From Altica lythri (lineage: Eukaryota > Arthropoda > Insecta > Coleoptera > Chrysomelidae): a stretch of 64,000 nt of DNA. This document shows, piece by piece, positions 43,331 to 53,914 of this stretch. The stretch is taken from positions 18,391,159 to 18,455,158 of the forward strand of contig OZ034805.1 of assembly GCA_964028335.1 (NCBI GenBank), written 5' to 3'. The translations under genes were made by a program, and so were the position numbers. Below the pieces are notes generated by a model. That model worked only from the letters and a program-made list of their open reading frames with translations, searched no databases and was not told the DNA's origin. Position 1 is the first letter of the stretch. The number at the start of each line of letters is the position of its first letter.

Positions 43331-44613
43331 ATATCGAGTTCTATTCGGCATTCATTTAGTCGTCTGGAAACCTCTTTAGAGGTCTTTAAAGCCCCAATAG
43401 CCGCCTCGCTATCTGTGCATTTGTTGCTTCTTATATTTCTCTTACACATTGCAAGATTACATATACTTCTACTTGAAATACAGCTGTGTATGTTTCTAGA
43501 GGGATAAAATTTTTAAGTTTTCGTCACTGCTGTAAATAGCTGCTCTTGAACTCTCTTCAGTCTTAGACCCGTCTGTGTATTAGATGTAACCGTGAAGCTT
43601 AGATTAAGTTCTCGCATTTTGCCCATACTCACGTTGATGTATTTATATTTGGAATGTTTTCTTAGGCCAGTATTCTGAAATCATGTGGTCTAATCTCATC
43701 TCCCAGATATCTTCTCCAATTCTATGCTTTATTTTGTTGTATCCTCATCTAATAAAATGTTGCTTAGATTTTCTTGTAGCGTGTAGAAGCTCATCCTGGT
43801 CTAACAGGATTACATTGCTGCTGTTGGAGTGCTTCTCAGAGTAATGCCAGTTATGGCTAAGCAGGTTAGTTTTTGGCCACCATACCAAAGATGCATATGG
43901 ACGGTTGGTTTAACCAGTATGTTATAGATCCAGTATAACATGTCTGCTATTGTCCATTAAAGTAGTTATTATGTATTCAAGATGGTGGTTCCAGGTAAAT
44001 TTTGAGTCTAATATGAACCCAAGGTACTTAACCACATGTATATTTGTACCATTAAGGCTTAGAGGACATGTTCCTTTTAAGTCCGTTCTTTTGATAAATG
44101 GTACCACCTTAAGACTTTAGAAGGCAGTTAATGTCTATTCTATTCAAAGTCTGTTGCATTTATTCTCTTGTTGTAGTATTTAATTTGCCGTTAGCTAGGA
44201 TGACCATGTCATCCGCGTAACCCACCACATGGTGTCTTTCATTCTTAAGTCTCTGTATCAGCTCTATGATCAGATTCCACAGAAGCGGTGATAAAATTCC
44301 CCTGAGGACATCCTTTGGTTACCCTTGCTGACAATGTGTCTCCTAGCAATGTTGAATATATTACACGACTCTTTAACATGCAGTCTATCCACTTGTAGCT
44401 TGTTTCGTCTATGTCTTTTATTTCTTTAAAAGAAGTGTTATCAAAACCTCCCTCTATGTGTAAAAATTGTGTACTTAAAAAAATTGTCTAAGCTACATAA
44501 TATTGTACATTTTCTAATTAAAGCTATAGGAAACCCAAGAAATTTATTGTGGGCAAAAGCAGCAGTTGTTTTAATTTAAAATAAAACTAATTGGGATTTA
44601 TTTATTTTCTTAG

Positions 44614-44839
44614 CTGAAACAGAAAAGGTAGTCATAGAAGATGGATTAAACGAATCGCCAGGTTCGCCAAATATTTCCTTTAATAAATCTAAAGGCATTA
44701 AGAAAATATTTGGAAAAATAAAGAGATCGGGTTCTGGAAATTTGGAAGATATTCCAGGTTTGAGTGAATTTCAACGAGGAGGTGTTAGAGCTACTGCATC
44801 AGCTAGGTTGGGTTGGAGTGAACCCCAAATTGTTCAAAA
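44614..44839 (+). CDS. Liprin-beta, exon H: basic motif and pre-SAM region
   Basis: Bounded by TTTCTTAG and GTAAGTTT; the split codon with exon G makes PNLAETEKVV. Window residues 481-555 include NESPGSPNISFNKSKGIKKI, the basic KKIFGKIKRSGS and EFQRGGVRATASARLGWSE. Vertebrate liprin-beta has equivalents (IMKLFGKLRRS and FKRGGTRATAGPRLGW), so this exon is diagnostic. Ends with two bases of a codon. Confidence 0.95.
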
Positions 44840-45012
44840 GTAAGTTTATTATCATTATTAATTCAAAAAACTGTGTCTACTTCTAACCATAGAATAATAA
44901 CTGATTTAATTTTCAATAGGCGCTAACCTGTGTGTAACACAATTGTATTTTTTTTTTGTTTAATACGTTTTTATACTCTTTCCAGAATTGACCAAGTTAC
45001 TTCATTTTGCAG

Positions 45013-45260
45013 ACCAGATAAACCTTTCTCAGAGTGGGATACTGAAACTATCTGTGATTGGTTACAAGATTTAGGACTTGATAGTTATGTAACAGAAGCT
45101 AAACGTTGGGTTCAAAATGGTCAGCAACTTCAAGAAGCTTCTATTACAGAAATTGAGAAGGAATTAAATATAAAAAATCCATTACACAGGAAAAAATTAC
45201 AGTTAGCATTATTCGACACACAACCAAACGGATCTAGTGATCTTTATTTAGCACAGGCTG
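45013..45260 (+). CDS. Liprin-beta, exon I: first SAM domain
   Basis: Acceptor TTTTGCAG, donor GGTAGG, 82 whole codons. SAM domain 1 is window residues about 561-622: FSEWDTETICDWLQDLGLDS, YVTEAKRWVQNGQQLQEASI, then EKELNIKNPLHRKKLQLAL. The WxxxxxxxWLxxxGL opening and the LGIKxxxHRKKL helix are the liprin SAM pattern. In the family the SAM repeat binds liprin-alpha. An alternative acceptor (TTTCCAG, exon from 44986) is also in frame and would add IDQVTSFCR. Confidence 0.96.
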
Positions 45261-45409
45261 GTAGGTTTACTTTTATTTATTTTTATTTTTTACAAGAATC
45301 CTGTGTTGTTGACAGTTGAAATTTATAACATTGGCAGTTGACATTTTACAGCTGTTAATTAGTATTAAAAATTTGGATTGCTGACAACTAACATTCATCA
45401 GAATGGCAA

Positions 45410-45840
45410 ATGACATTTGCTTTTTTATTATTTTATATTTTCATTTTTAACAAATCTATCATTTTTTTGTTTACGATTCTTTCCACTTTTTTCTCATTCC
45501 TTCAATTTTTTTTCCTGTTTTTATGCTTTTTCAGTCTACAAAGGTTCTTATATTTTAAAAGTCTATCCAAATTTTTATGTTTTTTAACAACTTTTTACGA
45601 TTCTTTCTTCCAATTGACATTTATAACATGGACAAATGACATTTGTCAGTTGTTTTCTTTATATTTTTTAACAAATTGTGCTTTTTCTTAAATTTTTATA
45701 ATTTTGCGATTGTTTTCCACTTTTTTCCATTTTTCCAATTCATTTACGATTTTTGCCCTTTTTATGCTTTTTTCAATTATCAACAGTTTTTATTATATTA
45801 AAGGTCGTTTAAATTTTCATGTTTTTTAAGGGTTATTATC
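45410..45840. repeat. T-rich degenerate simple repeat
   Basis: Short phrases TTTTTCACTTTTTTC, TTTTTTAACAA and GACATTTGTCAGTTG mixed without fixed period. The 93-codon Phe-rich frame is not a gene. Confidence 0.6.
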
Positions 45841-45848
45841 GATTCTAT

Positions 45849-46732
45849 TATGGTGGGTAGAGGTAAGGAGAACTGTCTCCGTGTATTGAATGTGTCCGTC
45901 AAAATGTGGTAAATAAGGGTGGCGCTACGATCGTAGTAGGGTACATTTTAAAAAAAGCGCCATAAGCGCCGTAGGATAGATAAATAAACAAGGAAAGACA
46001 CATTTCCGCTTTATTATGACACCATTTTTAAAATAATCATAAGATACATAAGATAATCATAAAGTATAAAACGAATTTAAAATACACTTAACTGAATTCG
46101 CTGACCACGTTTTTTTATAGCACTTATATTAAGGCACTATAAACATAGGTATTATCGTCAGCCATGTTTTGTCCAATGTCAACCACAAAACTAGAGATAA
46201 TAGAACAGATGTGTTAATGGTTAATATAAAGTTGGCAACAAGTTCCGACATCAGCGCACCATGTTTTTGTTTAAAATTTTACTTTAACACCCTTTTTATG
46301 CTTAAAGTACCTTAAATTTATTTTAAACTAAAACCGCTAATAGTACTTACTCTGTTACTATACCCTTATAAGTACTTTTTCGCTTTTCGCACTACCAGCA
46401 AGTTTAGTTCCCATTTTTACCACAAAATACGATTGCACGTGTCTCTTTAAGTTGTCTATGGTCTGACACGTAAATTGATTGACATTGGAATAAAAATGGC
46501 TGATGATAATACCTATATCTATAGTGCCTTACTTATATAATTTGTAACTTATATTACGAAATGATACGACATTTCAATCAATTTGTCAAAAACTGCTACA
46601 TTCATTCTGTACCCTACATCTACTTTAGCGCCATTGTACTGGCAAGTTTGAGAAGTGTTATGTACCTCTAAAAAGTGGACATTTTTAATCATTTCCCATT
46701 TAAGATCGTCCTCCTTACCTCTACCCTCCATA
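45849..46732. mobile_element. TIR element with 8-bp duplication GATTCTAT
   Basis: Ends TATGGTGGGTAGAGGTAAGG and, read inward from the right, TATGGAGGGTAGAGGTAAGG (one mismatch in 20); GATTCTAT at 45841-45848 and 46733-46740. Non-coding, hAT-sized duplication. It contains the nested element at 46130-46530. Confidence 0.8.
46130..46530. mobile_element. Nested TIR element, AAGGCACTATA ends
   Basis: AAGGCACTATAAACATAGG at the left and, inward from the right, AAGGCACTATAGATATAGG; ACTTATAT flanks at 46122-46129 and 46531-46538 (8, perhaps 9 bp). Duplication length suggests hAT or MULE type. A partial relative lies at 50036-50390. Confidence 0.8.
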
Positions 46733-46827
46733 GATTCTATACAGAAATGTTATTTAGGTGACAATTGACATTTATTACAAGATTGACAAGTGACATCTGA
46801 CCGATGTCAATCGATAACAGAATCTTA

Positions 46828-47396
46828 CCCTGTTTTCCAGTTACAGAGCATTAATGCGACTCAGTGACGCACAATGCCGAAATGTGCTAACGCTTAATTG
46901 GAACGCGAATTGGTTTTCAAGTGCACCGACAGAGTGCGCAAGGTTCAGTGTTGTGAGACAAAAACATTAATAAACTTAGCAATCTTAATAAACAAAATGA
47001 TATACAATAAAATTTTATTTATTTATATAAAATAGCGAAAAATAAATTTGTCATGTTCGTACCTTCATCCTTACTTATATTTATTTTTGTAACACAGTTT
47101 CAATTCACTTTTTTATTTTTTCAACAGATTATACGTAGAAACTTTAATAGATCAGTTCAATAATAAAGAATATTACTAAGAATAGGCGATAGTGTAAATT
47201 AAATTTTTATTAACGCCAACTTAAAGCTCAAACATTTCTTATATTTTCTGCTACTAAGTTGGTATCCCTTGCGCACATCAGACGAAAGCAGTACTTTTTA
47301 AATTGCTCGATTGTGCGAAGCGCTTTTGTAGTTGGAACAATCAACTTGAGCATTATGCCGCACAATGCTCTATAATGCTGTAATTGGAAAACAGGG
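46828..47396. mobile_element. TTA-flanked TIR element (Harbinger-like)
   Basis: CCCTGTTTTCCAGTTACAG and CTGTAATTGGAAAACAGGG at the ends, TTA at 46825-46827 and 47397-47399. GCGCAAGG and GAGCATTGTGCGGC phrases inside; no transposase. Confidence 0.75.
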
Positions 47397-47635
47397 TTAG
47401 ATTACTGAGAGTTGAGGTTGGTCAGAGAGCCATGAACCTACAAATAGGATTGACACTAAATGTTTAGCATTATTTCCAATTTTTAACGATTTTAATAAAA
47501 TGTTAACGGTAAGCTATGAATGTTTTCAAACGTTAAAGCTAGAATGAAATTGTAGATATATGAATAGCAATCTCGGTATTAGTAAATATCGTAATACTGC
47601 ATATTGCATATATATTAAAGCTATAAATATTTAAG

Positions 47636-47924
47636 GAAAATTGGACACGGCATGGGTACTTCGATGGTTAGACGATACAGGATTGCCTCAACATAAAGAA
47701 AACTTTTTAATAAACAGGGTAGATGGACGTGTTCTTCATAGACTGACTATTGATGATTTGGCATTATTACATGTTACTTCAATGTTACACGTTGCAAGTA
47801 TAAAAAGGGGCATTCAAGTTCTTAGAGAAAATAATTATGAACCTGGATGCTTACAACGACGATCGCTTCCAGATGATCCACCTCAGCCAACTGTCAAACA
47901 AATATCTTTGTGGACCACTCACAG
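47636..47924 (+). CDS. Liprin-beta, exon J: second SAM domain
   Basis: Entered after ATTTAAG (weak pyrimidine tract), split codon GGA; donor CAG before GTATTA, leaving two bases. SAM domain 2 is window residues about 641-708: LDTAWVLRWLDDTGLPQHKE, NFLINRVDGRVLHRLTIDDL, LLHVTSMLHVASIKRGIQVL. The WVxRWLDDxGLPQ opening and VDGRxLHxLTxDDL core are invariant in liprins. It then continues NNYEPGCLQRRS and the SLWTTHR linker to SAM 3. Confidence 0.97.
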
Positions 47925-48001
47925 GTATTATTACTTTTCCATAAATAAAAAAATAGCAAAATAGGCTTAGCTAAAGTGAGTCAAAGCTATAAAAAATCTA
48001 T

Positions 48002-48284
48002 TAGGTAGAGCTAGTTGAAAATCTCGTGGGCTGTGGCCTTGAAAATGTATGCGCCGAACTTAATTTCAACAATGGTCAAAGTTATTAAAATGCAATCTGA
48101 ATACGTTGACTCAGCTTCGACTGTACTAATACTTCGTATGCGACAAAATGTTCAATCACTGGCAATTCAGTTTAGACTAAAATTATCTACAATACACAAT
48201 AGTTAATAGGGTTTATTAATAATAGAATCGTGTAGACTGCGCAAGGGTGACTCATAGTCCATGAGATTTTCAACTGCCTCTAAC
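48002..48284. mobile_element. Short TIR element (MITE)
   Basis: GCTAGTTGAAAATCTCGTGG at the left and CCATGAGATTTTCAACTGCC at the right are complementary over about 17 bp. No duplication or frame identified. Confidence 0.55.
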
Positions 48285-48289
48285 ACTTT

Positions 48290-49112
48290 TGACTTTAATA
48301 ATTGTTGAATTAAAGATGTAGGACTTTATTTTTACACAAACATTTCCATTTATTGATCTTATAACCAGATTAAGATCGATACAGATCTATGTCTCACAAT
48401 TAGACATCTAAATTTTAGCAAACAGAAATGCTTCTCCATCTATTTTAATCCATTTTAAAAAATGACGGCACCAAAAATAAATCAGTTAAATAATAAAAAA
48501 TTGTACTGTTAAATATATTGAGTGTTGCTGCTAAAGAACACTGGAGTATATACTCGGATTCACTAAATTTGTAAAAAAAAACGACGGGTTGCACTCCGGG
48601 AGTGCCAGCAGAAGTGAAAACTTGATTATTAACGTTGTGCATGTTTGATATTTTGGAATGGTTAGGGAATAATTTTGCACGAATTGCTTTATCAATATAA
48701 AATTACTATCATTTATGTGGTAGAATACAATATTCATTTATATAAACAGTAAACATATTACAAATATTACATCTATAATATGTAAGTACATACATATGTA
48801 TCTATATTAATAATTTCGTTAAGCAGTACGATAGACTAGATCGAAACCTAAGCTTAATAATAAAATTATATTAATTAAAAATTAAAACTTATTAAATTTT
48901 CATCTAGTATATTTATAAAATACTCACTCATTTTCTTTCGCTATTTCTTCGTCACTTTTATCATTAATTTGTTTAATATCCATATTTTAAATACTTAAAG
49001 AACACTAAACACAGACGTTTAAATTTTGAATTATTAGCTGTCACCTGTCACTATTTATAGGTGCGCGTGGCATAGGGATATTCACACATCGATATATCGA
49101 ATTTATTCGATG
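48290..49112. other. No gene recognised
   Basis: AT-rich intronic DNA. GACGGGTTGCACTCCGGGAG at about 48583 resembles the GTGGGACTGCCGGCAGAAG phrase of the 22/57.5-kb repeats, perhaps a small fragment of a related element. Confidence 0.4.
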
Positions 49113-49842
49113 TTTTTCTACGGTTATTATACAAATGTATCATTTTTTGACAGTAATCTCTAAAGAAATAGGGTACGTTGTTATATCTAATAAAGAAATA
49201 TCTTATTTCTTTATCTGATAACACAAAATGTTCATTTCTTTATTGTTTTAACTTAATCAAGTATACTGTGACAATTATGTATTCATATATTTGACTAACA
49301 GTACAGATTGACAGTAATAAAGTAGTGACAGGTACAACAGATAGTTTTTAAAACATTATTTAAATTAGATTGTTATTTAAGTAAAAATGTTAAGTAGTGA
49401 TAAAAATGAATTAGAATTAACTCCTCCTGAAATAAGAGAAGCGGCAAACGAAGCTTGTCAGAATTTGATTCCCGAAATTTCAAAACATAAGTACCAGAAT
49501 GCATATGAAAGGCAACAAATTCCGTTTCAGAAACTGTGCTTTTAGCTTATTTTTCTGAATTAACAAATAAATTTAAGGTATGATAACTGTAAATATTGTA
49601 AATAATAGTTAATTTTACTTAAATAATATAACTTATATCGTTATATTTTGTTTTGTATTGGATTTATTTTGGAATTATTGTATTATTATGTGGTATAACC
49701 GTAGAAAAAGTATAGTGTTTGACTCGCAAGGAATAACTCATTTCCCACTCGTACGATTTGCAGCATTCGCCTGCGGCTCTTGCTGCAAACATCGTACTCG
49801 TGGGAAATGAGTATCATTCCTTGCTCGTAAAACAATATACTA
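49113..49842 (+). mobile_element. Helentron-like element with CpG palindrome
   Basis: 5' end TTTTTCTACGGTTAT; internal inverted copy ATAACCGTAGAAAAA at 49696-49710; palindrome TCATTTCCCACTCGTACGAT (49738-49757) against ATCGTACTCGTGGGAAATGA (49791-49810), centre CAGCATTCGCCTGCGGCTCT; end ATATACTA then TTT. Same layout as the elements at 31.2, 40.3, 58.4 and 60.5 kb but with different body and repeats. No protein frame of note. Confidence 0.7.
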
Positions 49843-50035
49843 TTTCCATACGATATGTCGGATTAATTCGATGTTTTGAGTTTTGACAAATATTTATTGT
49901 ATCCGATATATCGATATTTTTATTCATAGTAACATCGAATATTCGCTTTTTTGTCGAATCTATTTAAAACCTATATAATTTTTTCACAACTTGATAATTT
50001 CATAATTTTATTTATAAATAAGTTTATTAAGACTA

Positions 50036-50390
50036 AGGCACTATAAACATAGGTATTATCGAAAGCCATGTTTTGACCAATGTCAACTACAAAACCAGAG
50101 ATAATAATAGAACAGATGTGTTGATGCATAATATAAAGTTGGCAATAAGTTCCGACATCAGTGCACCATGTTTAAAACTATTCACTATACTTCTACACAC
50201 TTTTTATGCTTAAAGTACATTAAAAAATTATATTAAAATAACACTACTAGTACTTAGGTACTAAGGCACTATACTGTTATAACTACTTTTCCGCTTTTCG
50301 CGCTACCAGCTGGTTTAGTTCCTATTTTCACCACTACAAAATATGATTGCATGTCTCTTTAATTTGTTTATTTGTCATCTTACGTTTTTT
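50036..50390 (+). repeat. Truncated relative of the 46130-46530 element
   Basis: AAGGCACTATAAACATAGGT and CAGATGTGTTGATGC match the left part of that element in order, through GCATGTCTCTTTAATTTG; the right end is missing. Confidence 0.7.
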
Positions 50391-51374
50391 CGATCAGGGT
50401 CACGTGTCCTGACGCGAATTTAAGATTTTTTACCCATTACAGAAAAGATGCTCAACGCGGCTAAAGAAGTTTTCACTTCAAAATAAAAGTAACACTTTTA
50501 CTTTAATTTTTTTTTTCCAAAATTGTTATTTTGAATATAACTGATAAGGATTGGTTCATTTCTTGTATTGGAATCTACAAATGACTACCTTAAAAGTTAG
50601 CGGTATGTTTGCCTCGTTTATCCAAAAGATAATTGAAATTTTGGTATTGGTATGTTTTAACTCACGAACGTTGCGAATACCCAAACGGTATATATAACAA
50701 CAGCTCTGTTCGACACCTGAGGTCTTTCTATATAACCACAATTCTGACTTGGCTAGATGCTTATTAACTCGCTTAGAGAGAGGTAACATCCTAAAACAAT
50801 ATGCGATAACTCGTTGGAGTCCTAAAAAAAAACGAAAATTTGTCAAAAATCGAAGAATCAATATTTTTTCAGTAATCATTTAGTATTCCGAACCTCCGGT
50901 AAAAAGGTGTAGTCCATTGTTGCGTAGGTCATTTCTCTACCGTTTCTCACAGCCAATTCCCTCTAACCACAATATTGAGTTCTTGAAATCTGAAGGTAAT
51001 ATACCACGAGTGTAAATCAGCAGTATTGTCAGTTCTCACATATCGCCATTCATCTAGGTTGAATTTTTCTCGAATTTCAGCAACTCTGTGAGCCACAAAA
51101 ATCTTCCATTGACAAGGTTAAGTTCTTATCCAATATAATGTTATCATTGAAAATGACCAAAATATATGTTGATCTATTTCTAATTTAATGGAATACTTTA
51201 GCATTTTATGTAATGATGCCAACAATAGAGCAGCACACAACTCTAATTTAGGAATAGTCAGAGGAATATTCTGATTTTAAGTAAATACAGGGGCCATAAG
51301 CTTTCTCGCTTACATCACATGTAATTCTACACGGCAATAATTAGGAATTATACATCTTCTAGAAAATTATACAG

Positions 51375-52024
51375 TGTAACTCTAATAATCAATTAAAAAT
51401 TAAATTTGGCAGGTTGGGCGCCAATTTGTAACTAGATAAATTCCCTTAGCTAGCTCAATAGAGTCGTGGCTTCTTTTTAGAGTTTTACCTGTCTTTCTCA
51501 AACATAAAATATAGGACGCCAGAGTACAAACTAAGCAAATAACAAACAAACACCTGTTTAAATGATTTATTTTTAAAAAATATCAGTTAAAATTAAATAT
51601 GCTATTAATATTTTGGTTTAGTTCGTAATTAATTTAATCTCTTATCTTTTGAGTCGTTACTTCTTAGGAAGACATTCCCTTGGGACGAATTTTTTCTTGA
51701 ACTGTCGCTGTTTGTAAGAAAAAAGAAAACTGGGATCTAAGTCGAAATTCGGCTTTTCTTTACCAAAATGGCGAACGTCTCGATCTCGCCTCCAAAAAAA
51801 GTATAAGCTCCTACTACGTGGCTCTCCTCGCAAATACCTTGTAGTGAAGAGGAGGTAGTTACCACGAAGAAATCAGATAGGAAAAAAATGAATTGGAGAA
51901 TCATTTGTAGCGAATAAGAAAGTTCGGTTATCAGTCAAAACCAGTATTGGAACAAGTTATAATTACGGCGATAACATATTGTCTGGTGGATTCTAATAGT
52001 AAAACGATCCAATAGATAGTTACA
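51375..52024 (+). mobile_element. Solo LTR (BEL-type) with ACAG duplication
   Basis: It starts TGTAACTCTAATAATC and ends ATAGATAGTTACA (TG...CA). ACAG lies at 51371-51374 and 52025-52028. It is related over its whole length to 63035-63723. It splits the BEL/Pao relic, whose coding continues on both sides, so it inserted later. Confidence 0.8.
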
Positions 52025-52797
52025 ACAGCTGTTCCTTTAAGTTTTTAATCCCAATGTAATTCTAATTTCCACAGTTCTTGTATGAGGAGCTTTGCAGTAA
52101 CGAAAATAGGATTCAGAAGAGCCAAGGGATCATAAATTTTTACAACTTCGGAAAATATAGTTCTTTTGGCAACTTCTCCAAAAATAATAGGTTTTACGGT
52201 ATAGATTATTTTATCCAATACGGCATTCCAATACACATCCAAGGTCTTAAGACTCTTAATAATAGATTTACGTTATCGCTAGGAATAGTTTGTATAATTT
52301 TGCAAAAAATATTCCTCGCAAGCTGATTCTTCTTCATGCCTGTTAATCAACGGTTATGTCTTCAATTTCCCAGAAATTTAACGTACTATCTGCAACATAA
52401 AGCATAAAACATTTTACTCTGGAATTCTCTTGAGAAAGAGATGGCCAACTTCCTGCGATAATCCATCCTAGTTGGGTTTTTTATAATATTAATTATGGTA
52501 ATTCTGGTTCCTGTTAGTTTGAAAAACGAATTTGTCCAATACACAGAATTGATAATGCGGTGCCGGCTCCAACTAATATTTGCACTTGTGCCGGTTTATG
52601 AAATACAGGGTCCGCTAATTTGATAGTGTTAGCTATACGAATATTGGATCGTTCGATCTGTTACTCTGGGGTGAGACTACTAATAGAAGAAACAGCCAAA
52701 AACTCCATAGTAGTTTCTTGAAATTTTTGAAAATTTTTAGAAAGTATACAAGCAAGAATATAGTAAATGACATTAAGGAGAAATTGAAAAAAAATGT

Positions 52798-52870
52798 CGC
52801 ACCCAGCGAGACTCGAACTCGCAACCTTCAGCTCTACACGTTGACGCTCTAACAACTAAGTTATAGGTGC
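52798..52870 (-). tRNA. tRNA-like sequence, anticodon position GTA
   Basis: The 73-nt minus-strand sequence folds as a cloverleaf. Acceptor stem GCACCTA/TGGGTGC has 7 pairs with one G-U. The anticodon stem has 4 of 5 pairs with loop GTGTAGA. T-arm GCGAG-TTCGAGT-CTCGC is perfect. The D-stem is weak and G19 is lost. T33 is present and GTA at 34-36 would read Tyr codons, but tRNA-Tyr genes normally carry an intron. A T-run follows on the minus strand. It lies inside the BEL relic; it is more likely a tRNA-derived SINE head or pseudogene than a working gene. Confidence 0.45.
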
Positions 52871-53099
52871 CTAGTCATCAAATCCATTATTTCTAGATTT
52901 TAGAAAAGAGGTTACGCTAAATTTTGATACTGTTGCCAATTCGTTGAGTGCTCAAATTCGTATTTGGTAGCGTTTTTTGTTTAATTTCAGCTTACAAGCT
53001 AATTCTTCAGTAATAAAATGTTTGGTAGGCCCGGTATCAATAATAGCACGACAAGAAACTAATTTATATTTTATCTGAAAGATCTTTTTTTTTTTTGAC

Positions 53100-53910
53100 A
53101 AGTATCCGACTCGAAGACCAAATGTTCAGCATTTGAGGTCTTTCTATATAACCACACTTTTTGCTGATTCTAACTTACCGTTAAGGGAGCTTAGTTGGTT
53201 AAAAATAATTTAAATACTGCACGAAAACTTTTAACGCACATATATTAAAATTTGAAAGGTATACAAAGATATTCTTAAAGAGAAACTTTTATCCCTGGTA
53301 TTCGTTTTTAGACTCCTTATTTTTCTCTCTGTCAAAATCCATTGAAGCACTCTTTTCCCCTCCAGTTTAGGGAAGGGAAAGGTATCATCATTTGCAGATT
53401 ATAACAAATATTTTACTACGCTCCTGCCCTATCTACGATTTATCTGTACGCAACGGGAGTACTCTGGGCTGGGACATGTGCTTTGTAACCTTGAGAAGGG
53501 GGGATGTTTTCGTTGCGGCAGGCAAATTTATTTAGTTTTGAACGAGAGTCTGTTTTTAAAACTGTTAAGAAAGGGTACTCGCCACGCTCTAAAATATTAT
53601 TACCAAATATTATTTTTTTTGTATTTTATTTGCAATTTGCAATAAATATTTACAAACGTTAAAACTGTTATTTCGAATCGAACCCTTACTTGGAATAAAC
53701 ATATTCTACAAGATGAATTTACTTAATACACGCTTTTAAACCACATCGAACTAAATTACTAGTATTTTTCGTCCATTACTGTTTTAAGTTTATTTTAAAA
53801 CTTTGAACTTTTTTTGTTCAATGTGCTTTAAAATCGTGTTTTTTAGTTTTTTTAAACCATATTTATTAGCAACATTTCATGAATCTAACTAAATAAAATC
53901 GTTTTACAAA
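53100..53910. other. No gene recognised
   Basis: The phrase GAGGTCTTTCTATATAACCA at about 53139 repeats one near 50720 in the BEL relic, so part of this is probably retrotransposon debris. Otherwise AT-rich. Confidence 0.4.
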
Positions 53911-53914
53911 TGGA

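Larger units (their letters stand above)
42490..44470 (-). pseudogene. RNase H-type LINE relic, split by hammerhead copy 5
   Basis: Reading down from about 44460 with shifts: IEGGFDNTSFKEI (motif A region), YKWIDCMLKSRVIYSTLLGD, RVTKGCPQG (motif B), GVLSPLLWNLIIELIQRL, HHVVGYADDMVILANG (YADD, motif C), then HVVKYLGFILDSKFTWNHHL (thumb). RNase H-like TDSEAAIGALKTSKEVSRRL follows at about 43390. The remainder resumes at 42730 beyond the hammerhead element. Frames are broken many times. Similar to R1-like or LOA LINEs. Confidence 0.8.
50556..53085 (-). pseudogene. BEL/Pao retrotransposon Pol relic
   Basis: In minus-strand order: a protease piece at 53080-52985 (CRAIIDTGPTKHFITEELAC with the DTG active site); an RT-connection piece at 52242-52045 (AKRTIFSEVVKIYDPLALLN, LLIQELWKLELHWD); after the solo LTR, an RNase H piece near 51310 (CDVSEKAYGPCIYLK) and ILDKNLTLSMEDF; a pre-integrase piece near 50600 (NEANIPLTFKVVI). 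Order and phrases fit BEL/Pao Pol. Heavily broken; no integrase core, no Gag. Confidence 0.75.

Noticed and set aside
45410..45691. 93-codon Phe-rich plus frame as a membrane protein
   Set aside because: Reading of a T-rich simple repeat.
52798..52870. Functional tRNA-Tyr gene
   Set aside because: No intron, weak D-arm and lost G19, and it is embedded in a retrotransposon relic; kept only as tRNA-like.
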